NCBI RefSeq assembly: GCF_000504285.1
Contig: NZ_KI632511.1
Location: 3,035,372-3,099,371 of the forward strand
Direction of reading: 5' to 3'
DNA from: Actinospica robiniae DSM 44927
Lineage (GTDB): Bacteria; Actinomycetota; Actinomycetes; Streptomycetales; Catenulisporaceae
DNA: 64,000 nt
Made by a program: the position numbers and the translations under genes. Positions within the stretch are counted from its first letter, which is position 1. The number at the start of each line of letters is the position of its first letter. The notes below the pieces were generated by a model that searched no databases, was not told where the DNA came from, and worked only from the letters and a program-made list of their open reading frames with translations. Shown here in pieces: positions 31,130 to 39,479 of the stretch.

Positions 31130-32575
31130 GTGGCTTCTCTATCCTACGCACTGCGTAATATACGGCCGGCCCTGCTGCAGGCGGCCGTGGTGCTCGCCTG
31201 CTTCGGCTCGGGGCTGGCGCTCGACCATCTCGAGCAGCTCGGGCCGACCATCGTGGTGCTCACGGTCGTGCTCGGGATGACGCTCGGGCGCACGCAGCGG
31301 CACGGCGGGCTGCGCCGGCGCCTGGAGACGCTGGTCACGCTGCCGCTGATCTCGGTCGCCTGCACCGAGATCGGGCGGCTGTTCGCGGAGCACCCGAACG
31401 TCGCGGACACGCTGTTCACGGCGGCGCTCGCGCTCTCGATCTGGCTTCGCCGCTTCGGCCCGGCCGGCCGGCGGCTGGGCACGCTGATGGCGCTCCCCTT
31501 CATCGCGCTGCTGGTGACGCCGGTGCCGGTGCTGCCGAGCGGCCTCGTGGCGGGGATGCCGACGGTCGGGCACTCGATGCTGTGGAGCGCGGTCGCGGCC
31601 GTCATCGCGTTCGGATGGGTGTGGGTGTGCCAAGAGCTGGGCGAGCGGATCGGGCTCGTCGGCGCGCTGCCGACTGCGCCGGAGGCGAGCGCGCCGCGCA
31701 GGTCCAAGGCGCGGATCCAGCCGAGCACGAGGATGGCCGTGCAGACGGGGCTCTCCCTCGGTCTGGCCTTCCTGATCGGGCGCTGGGCGTTCGCGCCGCA
31801 CTGGAGCTGGATCGTGCTGACCGCGTTCGTCGTCAACAGCGGCAACCGCGGACGCGGCGACGTCGCCTACAAGTGCCTGCAACGGATCTTCGGCGCCTGC
31901 GTCGGCACCGTCGCGGCGACGCTGCTCGCCGGCACCTTCGCGCCACGCGACGATGTCGCGGTCGTCGGCATCCTGGTGGTGCTGATCGTCGGCGGCTGGC
32001 TGCGCACGATCAGCTACGCGTACTGGGCCGGGTGCGTGACCTCGATGCTCTCGCTGCTGCAGGGCTACTTCGGTGAGACCCACATCGGCCTGCTCGGCGA
32101 GCGGCTCGAGCAGATCCTGATCGGCGGCGCGCTGACCGTCGCAGTGGCCTGGTTCGTACTGCCGATCAAGAGCACCGCAGTCCTGCGCCGCCGGCTGGCC
32201 GACGCGCTGACCGCGCTCGGCGCGTTCACCGAGGCTTTCCGTGCCACGCCGAGGGATCCGGAGCAGGTGCGGGCGCGGCACGCGGCGTTCCTCGACGCCT
32301 TGGCGGAGCTGGGGAAAGTGGCCCCGACGTTCCAAGGCCTGCGCCGCCTGTCCGCGCTGCCGATGGTCGGCCTGACGCGGGCGGGCCGGCGCGGACGGGA
32401 GCGCATGCAGGCCGCGGTGGCGGCGATCGAGGCCGTGCGAGCCTGCGCCCCGCCGCTCGAAGCGCTCGCCGGCGCCGCGCAGACCGACGCCGGCGGCGAG
32501 CACCTGCGCCAGGTCAAGGGCCACGCCGCAACCGTGCGCGGCGTGCTGAAGGCGCCGGAATCAGCACTCGCCTAA
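31130..32575 (+). CDS. FUSC family protein (aromatic acid exporter-like)
   Basis: A 481-residue membrane protein read from GTG 31130 (AAGGGG upstream). It has two bundles of hydrophobic spans (about 15-175 and 205-345) separated by a basic linker, and a soluble helical C-terminal part. The second bundle starts AVQTGLSLGLAFLIGRWAFA and continues WSWIVLTAFVV and LLQGYFGETHIGL, as in FUSC/YccS/AaeB proteins thought to export aromatic acids or other toxic compounds. It is divergent from marR. Confidence 0.8.
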   Translation: MASLSYALRNIRPALLQAAVVLACFGSGLALDHLEQLGPTIVVLTVVLGMTLGRTQRHGGLRRRLETLVTLPLISVACTEIGRLFAEHPNVADTLFTAALALSIWLRRFGPAGRRLGTLMALPFIALLVTPVPVLPSGLVAGMPTVGHSMLWSAVAAVIAFGWVWVCQELGERIGLVGALPTAPEASAPRRSKARIQPSTRMAVQTGLSLGLAFLIGRWAFAPHWSWIVLTAFVVNSGNRGRGDVAYKCLQRIFGACVGTVAATLLAGTFAPRDDVAVVGILVVLIVGGWLRTISYAYWAGCVTSMLSLLQGYFGETHIGLLGERLEQILIGGALTVAVAWFVLPIKSTAVLRRRLADALTALGAFTEAFRATPRDPEQVRARHAAFLDALAELGKVAPTFQGLRRLSALPMVGLTRAGRRGRERMQAAVAAIEAVRACAPPLEALAGAAQTDAGGEHLRQVKGHAATVRGVLKAPESALA

Positions 32576-32651
32576 TGCGTGTCCGCGGCGGCAACGATCG
32601 TTATGTCTTCGTGAGCCGGCAGTGCGGCTCCCACGTCCGGCCGGGCGCATC

Positions 32652-33281
32652 ATGGAGACGGTGAGCGCCACGTGGACACCGCGATCAGGCACCGCTCCCG
32701 ACTGGGCCCAGTACTACGACGAGGTGGTAGACCGGCACGGCCCGCTGCTGACGGAGGCCGTCGGCCGGCGCCTGACCGGAGTGTGGACCCCGACGAGCGG
32801 CCTGCTGGGCCGCCGCTTCACGCGCGCCTGGGGCAGCCACGCCCCGCTACTGTTCGTTTTCGAAGGGCTGCAGCTCGAATTCTCCTTTCACATCAACGCT
32901 CACAGCGTCACCCGCGCCGATGTGGACGTCGCCGCGTCGGCCGACCGGCGCGGTGACCCCGAGGGCTGGCGTGCCCTCGGCGACCGCCCGGGCGACCCCG
33001 CCGACCTGGTGTCGCTGGCCGGGCAGCGACTGTGGGCGGTGGACGTACTCGAAGCCGATTGCGACCGATGTGACTTCGGGTTCGCCTTCAGCCGCGGCTA
33101 CCTGGCCCTGACCACCATGTGCTGCTGCACCTTGGTTCTCTCTTGCGGCCCGCCGCAGCGCCGCCGGTTGCGCCTGGCGCAGACCGGCCCGACCCGGGAG
33201 GGCCATCCGCCCCGGGCAGTCAGCGCACCACGCGGCCGACCGGCCTGGCCGCCGAGCGGCTACGACCCGTCACAGGTCTAG
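32652..33281 (+). CDS. Hypothetical protein
   Basis: A 209-residue frame starting at ATG 32652. Residues 1-150 look like a real globular protein (LLFVFEGLQLEFSFHINA, LAGQRLWAVDVLEADCDRCD, FGFAFSRGYLAL). After about residue 155 the composition changes to Arg/Pro-rich with a CCC run, so the true end may have been lost by a frameshift or the tail may be unrelated. No family is recognised. Confidence 0.45.
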   Translation: METVSATWTPRSGTAPDWAQYYDEVVDRHGPLLTEAVGRRLTGVWTPTSGLLGRRFTRAWGSHAPLLFVFEGLQLEFSFHINAHSVTRADVDVAASADRRGDPEGWRALGDRPGDPADLVSLAGQRLWAVDVLEADCDRCDFGFAFSRGYLALTTMCCCTLVLSCGPPQRRRLRLAQTGPTREGHPPRAVSAPRGRPAWPPSGYDPSQV

Positions 33282-33477
33282 CAGGCCGAGCCGACGAAGC
33301 GCGGTACTGCGGATCGGGATCCGGCACTCGTTCGACCACTGACCTCGAGGATCACGGCCGCAGAGAGCGTCGACCTGCCTCAGGCCTCAGCCGCGGCGCC
33401 GTCGCCGACCCGCTCGATCCGCATCCCCTTCTCCCGTAGCTGGGTCAGCACCCGGCCGTCCGGGCCGGCCGCCTCGG

Positions 33478-34848
33478 TCAGCGCCAGGTCGAGCCTTCGA
33501 TCGAGTCGGTCAGCTCGATGTAAGCCCTCTTCAACATCTCCGCGGGCACTTCGGGCACGGTGAAGTCCTGTTCGCGGATGTGCTTGAGCAGCGGGGGATC
33601 CGGACAAGCCTGATCCTGCTCGAGGTGGTAGGCGACGTCCTCCGGCCAGATCCAAACGCCGTCCGTGCGGAAACCGAGCGGGACCGGATCCTGCCGGTCC
33701 CGGAAGAGCCGGTCCTTGCCCCTGGCGACGGTCGTCAGCAGCGCGGGCGCGCTGCGCAGGTATGCCGCCACCCGCACGATCTCCTCGGCCGGGATGGGCT
33801 TGTGGTACTTGCGCTCACCCCACACGGTCGCCGTCTCCTTCGTGCGCTTCAGCCGCAGTTCTGCGCGCGGGATGGACGGCCGCTTCTGAGCCGCGGGCTC
33901 CAACCCGGCGCGCCAATGCAGCCACTCCGGAATCGCCTCGTCAGCCCGCGGGAAGTGCCACAGCTCTTCGGCGTAGACGTCCACGGGCGGCGCGTCGTGC
34001 AGCATCGGACGGGTCGAGTAGTCCAGCAGCATCGAGGAAGCGCCGTCGGAATGCAGGTCGAGCGTGAGGCCCAGCCAGGCGCCGCGCTCCCGCGTGTAGT
34101 CCTCGCTGCGGTGCGCGGCGAAAGCCTCGATCAGCTCAGGCGTGACTTCGAGGGTGTGCCGCGTCCCCTCACCGTCGGTGGCGAGAAGCCGATACTCCCG
34201 GACGGTGCCGATCACCAGCACCTCGCCGGACACCGAATCCCAGCCCTCGGGCAGCAGCGGGAGCAGCGCGGCGCGAAGGCCGTCGGGCACGGGCATCGAC
34301 ACCTGCACCGGAGGCTCCAGATCGAGTACGGGCACGACGCTCTCGCCCGGAATCCACGTGTATTCGGACAGAGCGCTGTCCGAGAGCACGGCGCGCGCCG
34401 GGAGCCAGGCCGGAATCCACTCGGGCGCCCGGTACCGATGAAACAGCTCCCTGCGATACTCGGCGGCCGGGCAGAGCCCGTGGAACTCGGGTACGCCGTA
34501 CCAGTCGAACTCGACCTCGGGCACGGTCATGGGGAACTCGACCGTCAGGCTGAGTCGATGCCAGGTGCCCGAGGGGGAACTCTGAGACAGTCGCAGGTTA
34601 CTGATCGCCATCTTCAGCGGCGCGGGCAGTTCCCAGGGAACACGGGACCCGTCGAGCATCTCGACCTCGGCCTCGGACTCGTGGTAGCGCCCCACCCCGC
34701 GGTACTCGAGCCGCACGCTCTTCCAGCCGACCGGAGCCGCCGCCAGAACACTCCAGACGACACGCTTCGTAGCCTGCGGGTATCCCTCCCGAGGCAGCCG
34801 CTGCGCGCTCGAACCCTCAGGGGGACCGTAGTCGATGTCGACAGTCAT
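33478..34848 (-). CDS. Hypothetical protein with repeated immunity-like modules, possible 3' frameshift
   Basis: A 456-residue soluble protein starting 1 bp after the upstream gene's stop. Its first part shares themes with that neighbour (WHRLSLTVEFPMTVPEVEFDWYG: strands followed by a Trp/Tyr-rich segment). Its C-terminal 60 residues (GFRTDGVWIWPEDVAYHLEQ, then PPLLKHIREQDFTVPEVP) match a module common in actinobacterial toxin/immunity-associated proteins. The stop at 33478 may be premature: the -1/+1 frame continues for 35 sensible residues (LALTEAAGPDGRVLTQLREK) to 33380. The function is not known. Confidence 0.5.
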   Translation of the reverse strand: MTVDIDYGPPEGSSAQRLPREGYPQATKRVVWSVLAAAPVGWKSVRLEYRGVGRYHESEAEVEMLDGSRVPWELPAPLKMAISNLRLSQSSPSGTWHRLSLTVEFPMTVPEVEFDWYGVPEFHGLCPAAEYRRELFHRYRAPEWIPAWLPARAVLSDSALSEYTWIPGESVVPVLDLEPPVQVSMPVPDGLRAALLPLLPEGWDSVSGEVLVIGTVREYRLLATDGEGTRHTLEVTPELIEAFAAHRSEDYTRERGAWLGLTLDLHSDGASSMLLDYSTRPMLHDAPPVDVYAEELWHFPRADEAIPEWLHWRAGLEPAAQKRPSIPRAELRLKRTKETATVWGERKYHKPIPAEEIVRVAAYLRSAPALLTTVARGKDRLFRDRQDPVPLGFRTDGVWIWPEDVAYHLEQDQACPDPPLLKHIREQDFTVPEVPAEMLKRAYIELTDSIEGSTWR

Positions 34849-34849
34849 G

Positions 34850-35308
34850 CTAGGACTGCCCCACCTTCGCGGACAGCCAGTCCGGCGTCTCGGAATACGG
34901 CCGGGGGTAGCGTTCCAGATCCTCCCGGTACTTCTCGTCCGGCGGCGCGACCCGCCAGTCCGGCTCCCAGAAATGGTTCACCGTCAGCCACCGTCCCCCG
35001 TCCGGCACCGCGTAGAGCCGCATCGAGATCCAGGTGCCGTCGTCATCCGGATCGTAGAATGCCTCGCGCAGCTCCCGAAGAAGCTCGAAAAGCCGCGGCT
35101 CGTCCACCGTCGCGGCGCTGGTCGACCCGTCGGCCATCGACTCGAAGGCGTCCGATTCGGCCACGTCCGAGATCATCCTTGCCTTGAGATCAACCCGCTC
35201 GTATCCGGTCGACGCCCCGGTCCGCAGAAAGGCGGCGACCTCGTCGACGGCGGCTTCGATCCGTTCCGGCGAGGCCGCGGCGGGCAGTTCTTCTTCGAAG
35301 CTTGACAT
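34850..35308 (-). CDS. YezG/DUF600-like immunity-type protein
   Basis: A 152-residue acidic protein. The C-terminal half follows the YezG/Imm pattern: DGTWISMRLYAVPDGGRWLT strands, then NHFWEPDWRVAPPDEKYREDL and ERYPRPYSETPDWL. Proteins of this type neutralise nuclease or other toxins of polymorphic toxin systems. No toxin gene is adjacent. It is translationally close to the next gene (34848), forming a two-gene operon. Confidence 0.5.
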   Translation of the reverse strand: MSSFEEELPAAASPERIEAAVDEVAAFLRTGASTGYERVDLKARMISDVAESDAFESMADGSTSAATVDEPRLFELLRELREAFYDPDDDGTWISMRLYAVPDGGRWLTVNHFWEPDWRVAPPDEKYREDLERYPRPYSETPDWLSAKVGQS

Positions 35309-35395
35309 TCCGGTGAACCTTATCGTCGTCCTAGGCGGTCCGAGGACCTGGCGATGATAATGATGGCATGTCCGCGGAAACAGGGGGCTGTCACC

Positions 35396-36277
35396 ATGGT
35401 CGTGCCACCTCGAGGACGTCCGCCGGGAGCGAGCCGGATCGGCGACGCAGCCCAGAGGGCACTCGACCACGTCGCGGCCTTGTCCCTTGGCACTCCGCTG
35501 GACCCCGGGCTGCGGCTGACGATGAACTTCCACCCGGACCGCGAATCCGGCGGCCGGCCGATCCTGCGCAAGATGGCCGATGACGGCGTCTACCGTTCGC
35601 AGTTCTCGACCGGCACGAGCAACGGCGGCCTGACCGCCTACCCGGGCGGCGACCGATGGCTCTGGGAAAGCCGCATCTTCGCCGGCGCCTACGATGCCGC
35701 CGACCCCGAAGAACGACCCGTCTACGGCGCGCTGAACTTCACGCGCGACCCGACCGGCGCCGCACCGCGCTTCGGCTCGTCGCACTTGCGTCTCACCGAA
35801 GCCGCCCTCGGCAGAGCAACGTTCTGCTATCCGGACAGTTCCGCCGACCCGCGTGCGTTCGGCGTCTCTGAACGGTTTTCCCTCATCGATCTCGCCGAGG
35901 CCGCGAAAGTCGATGCCCTGGACGGCCACATCGAAGCCCAGATCCACGGCCCCGTCAGGCTCGACTGCGATATCGAAGCCCTCGTCCTCGACCCCAGCTA
36001 CCGCGGCACGCAAGTCGAAGAGGCGGCCCACGCCCTGCCGTGCCCGATCGAGTGGCACCAGGGTTTCCAGCTCACCGTCGACCGGTTGCAACGCCACCCG
36101 GACTACCGCGGCCGGCAGTACGTGGATCTGGGCACTGAAATCGCGATCGACGGCCGATTGGACCCGCGCATCATCGGCCTGGCGGCCCGCTGCGGCCGCT
36201 ACGAACTACAGGACCTGAAGAAGGTCTGGCACTGCTTGGCCCGTTTCGGCGCGCCGAGCCGGGGATCGCGCCTATAG
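35396..36277 (+). CDS. DUF3626 domain-containing protein
   Basis: From ATG 35396 (GGGGG upstream; ATGs at 35354 and 35363 are alternatives) the protein has 293 residues. It covers a full DUF3626 domain: LRLTMNFHPDRESGG, YRSQFSTGTSNGGLTAYPGG, DRWLWESRIFAGAYDAADP, ERPVYGALNF, and IEAQIHGPVRL with conserved His, then ALVLDPSYRGT and WHQGFQLTVDRL. The many conserved His, Arg and Asp residues suggest an enzyme, but no activity is established for the family. The stop overlaps the convergent membrane-protein gene by 6 bp. Confidence 0.75.
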   Translation: MVVPPRGRPPGASRIGDAAQRALDHVAALSLGTPLDPGLRLTMNFHPDRESGGRPILRKMADDGVYRSQFSTGTSNGGLTAYPGGDRWLWESRIFAGAYDAADPEERPVYGALNFTRDPTGAAPRFGSSHLRLTEAALGRATFCYPDSSADPRAFGVSERFSLIDLAEAAKVDALDGHIEAQIHGPVRLDCDIEALVLDPSYRGTQVEEAAHALPCPIEWHQGFQLTVDRLQRHPDYRGRQYVDLGTEIAIDGRLDPRIIGLAARCGRYELQDLKKVWHCLARFGAPSRGSRL

Positions 36278-36637
36278 CTGCCTGTGGCTGCGCACCCAGA
36301 ACACAACGTCGAATACGAGGGTGCCGACGGCTATGCCGGTGTAGTCGGCCCAGTCTTCGTTGAAGCCGAGGACCGCGGCGACGGCGAAGCTGCAGGCGAT
36401 GCCCGCGGCGAGGCCGGTGAAGAGAGCGGCCTTGCCGCGGTGGACGTGCTGGGTCATGAACACCGGCAGGGCGGGGATCGCGACGAGGAGCGTCATCACG
36501 GGGGACGGGCCGCCGGGCTGAGTGAGATCTCCGCGGTAGAAGTTGTACAGCGCGTACATGTTCAGCACTGTGGCCCAACTGAGGACGGCGGCTGGGGCGG
36601 GTCGCGGCGCTCCCTGGCGGACAGTCTTGATGTTCAC
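36272..36637 (-). CDS. Small membrane protein
   Basis: A 121-residue protein with about four hydrophobic segments (AVLSWATVLNMYALYNFY, MTLLVAIPALPVFMTQ, ALFTGLAAGIACSFAVAA, YTGIAVGTLVFDVVFWV) and short basic ends. No family is recognised. It converges on the DUF3626 gene with overlapping stops. Confidence 0.6.
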   Translation of the reverse strand: MNIKTVRQGAPRPAPAAVLSWATVLNMYALYNFYRGDLTQPGGPSPVMTLLVAIPALPVFMTQHVHRGKAALFTGLAAGIACSFAVAAVLGFNEDWADYTGIAVGTLVFDVVFWVRSHRQL

Positions 36638-36691
36638 CGCTGGATCATAGGGGTGCGCCGCGACCGCGTGCCAGGGCCGGCCCGGGCAGGC

Positions 36692-37402
36692 TCAGTGGCG
36701 GAAGTCGCGCGGGAAGGCTTCGATGATGCCGTCGGAGAGCATGTCGGCCATGCCGAGGACCTGCTGGTGCACCTGGTCGAAGTCGGCGATGTCCTGGGCG
36801 TAGTGGCCCTCGAGACGGTCGCCGGCCTCCTTGAGGGTCAGGTCGAGGTGGTGCTTCATCATGGCGCGCAGGTCGGCGTCGGACCAGTGGCGGGGGTTGA
36901 GGCTGTGCAGGAAGTCGGCGATCTCGTTCGCGTTGTCGTACCAGGCCCGCTCGGCGGCGGCTAGCTTGGCGGCGTCGCCGGCCTTGGCTGCGACGAGGAT
37001 GTCGACGGCGGTGAGGATGTGGACGCGCAGCAAGGAGGTGAGGTGGTTGCCGGCCGCGTTGCCGTAGAAGGGCTTGAAGGCGTTGCCCAGATCGGTCTGG
37101 TTCTGCAGCAGGCGGGTCTCGGTGGGGCCGAGATCGGGCAGATCGCCGGCGAAGCTGACGATCGCGAGGCGCGTGTAGGTGATGTGGTCGTCCCACAGTT
37201 CGCGCATCTGGTCGTGCAAGCGCAGCGCGCTGGCCGACACCGAGCCGGCGGCAGAGGCGTGCTCGGCGGCGAAGCTCGGCTGGACACCGCCGAGAGCCGT
37301 GATGGACAGGGTCAGGGCGGCCACGGCGGCGGCGCGGCCGAGTTTGGCCGGCCGGAGACGGAGCGAGCTCGCCGCGGGGCGGCGGGAATGGAACAGGGAC
37401 AT
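36692..37402 (-). CDS. Secreted all-helical protein of unknown function
   Basis: A 236-residue protein with a long signal peptide (basic n-region, then AVAALTLSITALGG, cut after SFA). The mature part is helical with LRELWDDHITYTRLAIVSFA-like order, a conserved NPVD/NQTD-type LLQNQTDLGNAFKPFYGNAA, ERAWYDNANEIADFLHSLNP and YAQDIADFDQVHQQVLGMAD. This resembles a widespread family of secreted bacterial proteins without assigned role. Several His, Asp and Glu in helices could bind metal, but this is speculation. Confidence 0.6.
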   Translation of the reverse strand: MSLFHSRRPAASSLRLRPAKLGRAAAVAALTLSITALGGVQPSFAAEHASAAGSVSASALRLHDQMRELWDDHITYTRLAIVSFAGDLPDLGPTETRLLQNQTDLGNAFKPFYGNAAGNHLTSLLRVHILTAVDILVAAKAGDAAKLAAAERAWYDNANEIADFLHSLNPRHWSDADLRAMMKHHLDLTLKEAGDRLEGHYAQDIADFDQVHQQVLGMADMLSDGIIEAFPRDFRH

Positions 37403-37598
37403 GCGAACCTCCCGAGCGGTCTGATGGCAACGCGAGCATCACATGGGGTTGCTTCGCCGGAGTCTCGCCACGCGGGAGGTTACCTCGAAGGGGGACGTCC
37501 CGAACGAGGGCACCGGTAGCCGGCGTGTAAGTCGGTGCGGCGCGGCCGGCGGCCGGTGCGCGAGCGCGCACCGGCCGCCGGGGGAGACTCGCCGTGGA

Positions 37599-38324
37599 TC
37601 AGTTCGTGACGGTCGCGGTGGCGGAGCCGCCGAAGTTGCTCTCGACGATGATCGGCTGGTCCGGCTCGAAGACCTCTCCGCGCTGGTCCTGGTAGCGGCC
37701 GCCGCCCTGGTTGGTCAGGGTGATGCCGGTGAAGGTGCCGTCGGCGTCGAACACGGTCAGGATCGCGTTCGGGTTGGAGTCGGTGGCGGCGATGGTCTGC
37801 ACGCCCTTGTCCCAGCGGAACTCGGTGATCCGCACGGTGTCGGGGGCGGGCGCGCTGCCGGGGTTCACGGTGAGGGTGGCGCTGATCGAGTTCCCGAACG
37901 CGGTCGCGGTGATGGTGACGGCGGTCGGCGCGGTGACGGCGGTGGTGTCGATCGCGACGGCGACGCTGGAGTGGCCAGGGGTGACGACGGCTTCGTCCTG
38001 GGTGTTCGGGTCGAACCCGGCCACCGCCGGGTCGCTGCTGGCGAGCTGGACGACCGCGCCTTGGCTCGCCGAGGAGGCGAAGGTCACGGTCGCGGTCTCG
38101 CCGCCGCCCCCGGTCACCGAGGCCGGGGTGAAGGTGATCGACTTGAGCGCCGGCGTCACGCTGCCGCCGCCGTTGCCGCCACCGCCGTTCCCGCCACCGC
38201 CGCCGCCGCTGGCGAAGGCGGGCGAGGCGGTGAAGGTCAGCGCGGCGGTGAACGCCGCGGCGGCGGTGGCCGCGGCCAGACGTGCGGCCCGGCGGTGCGG
38301 CGACCGGGTCAGGGTGCTGGTCAT
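37599..38324 (-). CDS. Secreted Gly-rich/Ig-like domain protein
   Basis: The start at 38324 (GGGAGACACGCAG upstream) gives 241 residues: signal peptide ending SPAFA, a Gly/Asn linker (GGGGGGNGGGGNGGG), then about 180 residues of beta-rich sequence. ITFTPASVTGGGGETATVTF and AVTAPTAVTITATAFGNS form a bacterial Ig-like fold, and the C-terminal part has FRWDKGVQTIAATDSNPNA. It is probably a wall-associated or secreted protein. No catalytic motif is seen. Confidence 0.6.
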   Translation of the reverse strand: MTSTLTRSPHRRAARLAAATAAAAFTAALTFTASPAFASGGGGGGNGGGGNGGGSVTPALKSITFTPASVTGGGGETATVTFASSASQGAVVQLASSDPAVAGFDPNTQDEAVVTPGHSSVAVAIDTTAVTAPTAVTITATAFGNSISATLTVNPGSAPAPDTVRITEFRWDKGVQTIAATDSNPNAILTVFDADGTFTGITLTNQGGGRYQDQRGEVFEPDQPIIVESNFGGSATATVTN

Positions 38325-38587
38325 CTGCGTGTCTCCCGTGAATGAGAGGTCTGATGGGTGGGGCCCCATCCTCCACACGGCCGCGACCGGACGTCCGGTT
38401 CACTGTGATATGTGAGAATTGCCTGAGAAGTTCGGCGCGAGTGTGGCAGAAGACTGACGGCGACCGCGCCGGGGAGGCGAAGCGAGCCGCGCGGATCCGC
38501 GTCCTGATACACGGCGGCCGGGCCCGGGCGGTTCGAGCCGGCCACGCGTCAGAACTCTGTGTCAGGGAGGCGACGCGGGACGAGCGC

Positions 38588-39178
38588 TCAGCCGCGGATG
38601 GCCTGGGCCAGGCTGAAGCCGGCGAGCAGCAGCATCAGCAGGCCGGCCACCCGCGTGATCACCGTCATCGGCACCAGCTTGAGCAGCCCGCGGCCGCCGA
38701 CGATCGCGAGCGCGGCCACCGCCCACAGGCCGGCCACCGCGCCTATGCCGACGGCGATCGGGTCGTGGTAGCGCGCGGCGAGGTTGGCGGTCAGGATCTG
38801 GGTGAGGTCGCCGAACTCGGCGACCAGGATCACGCCGAACGCGGTGGTGGCCACGCGCGCGAAGGTCGGCGCCTTGCCGCCCTTGATGTCGATGTGCTCT
38901 TCCTCCTCCTCGCCGTGGCGTCCGCGCAGCATGAGCACGGCGCCGAGGAGGAACAGGGCGGCGACCACGCCTTCGAGCACGCGGTGCGGCAGCAGCGTGA
39001 GCAGGCTGCCGGCGGCGATGGCGAGGACGACGTGCACGGCGAACGCGGCGGCGGCGCCGGTGAACACGTACGAGGGGCGGTAGCGGGTGCCGAGCACCAG
39101 GCTGGCCAGTGCCGTCTTGTCCGGCAGTTCGGCCAGGAAGACCAGGCCGAAGACGGTGGCGATCAGGGCGAGACTCAC
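38588..39178 (-). CDS. TMEM165/GDT1 (UPF0016) family manganese exporter
   Basis: Read from GTG 39178 after GAAGGATCCAT, the protein has 196 residues and six spans in two halves. Both halves carry the family's E-x-G-D-(K/R)-T-type motif: ELPDKTALASLVLGTRY near the N-terminus and EFGDLTQILTANLAARY in the second half. The central cytoplasmic loop is acidic (EEEEEHIDIK). These proteins export Mn2+ (or exchange Ca2+) across the membrane. A yybP-ykoY Mn2+ riboswitch just upstream supports the manganese role. Confidence 0.85.
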   Translation of the reverse strand: MSLALIATVFGLVFLAELPDKTALASLVLGTRYRPSYVFTGAAAAFAVHVVLAIAAGSLLTLLPHRVLEGVVAALFLLGAVLMLRGRHGEEEEEHIDIKGGKAPTFARVATTAFGVILVAEFGDLTQILTANLAARYHDPIAVGIGAVAGLWAVAALAIVGGRGLLKLVPMTVITRVAGLLMLLLAGFSLAQAIRG

Positions 39179-39239
39179 ATGGATCCTTCGGGGGCGGGCC
39201 GCGCCGAACCGGCCCGCGGGATGGGGACGCCTCGGCCCG

Positions 39240-39375
39240 GCAGCGGTGGAACGGCTGCAGGTGCCGAAGGTCTCGCCCAGCGCCCGACTTCCGGCGCCCC
39301 CGGGGGCCGGACCGCGCCCGAAGGCTCTGGTCAGTATGTCGACGTCCCGGCGCGGGGCTACTCCCCTTCGCTGGC
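39240..39375 (-). promoter_or_regulatory. yybP-ykoY manganese riboswitch
   Basis: Read on the minus strand, the leader contains GCGAAGGGGAGTAGCCCCGC (5' side near 39,370), then CATACTGACCAGAGCCTTCG with a GCCTTCGGGC hairpin, and later GGGCGAGACCTTCGGCAC. GGGGAGUAG and the (G)AGACC..GCCUUCGGGC order are hallmarks of the yybP-ykoY class, which senses Mn2+ and turns on exporters. It sits 60-200 nt before the UPF0016 start. The exact ends are approximate. Confidence 0.75.
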
Positions 39376-39479
39376 ACCAGGGTACCAGCCGGAACGGGGC
39401 GGTCCGGCCACGGGACCAGCGGCCGAGCACACACGTGCTGAGACCGGGGGAGCGTTCGTCGCCGTCCGCGCCCGCGGCG

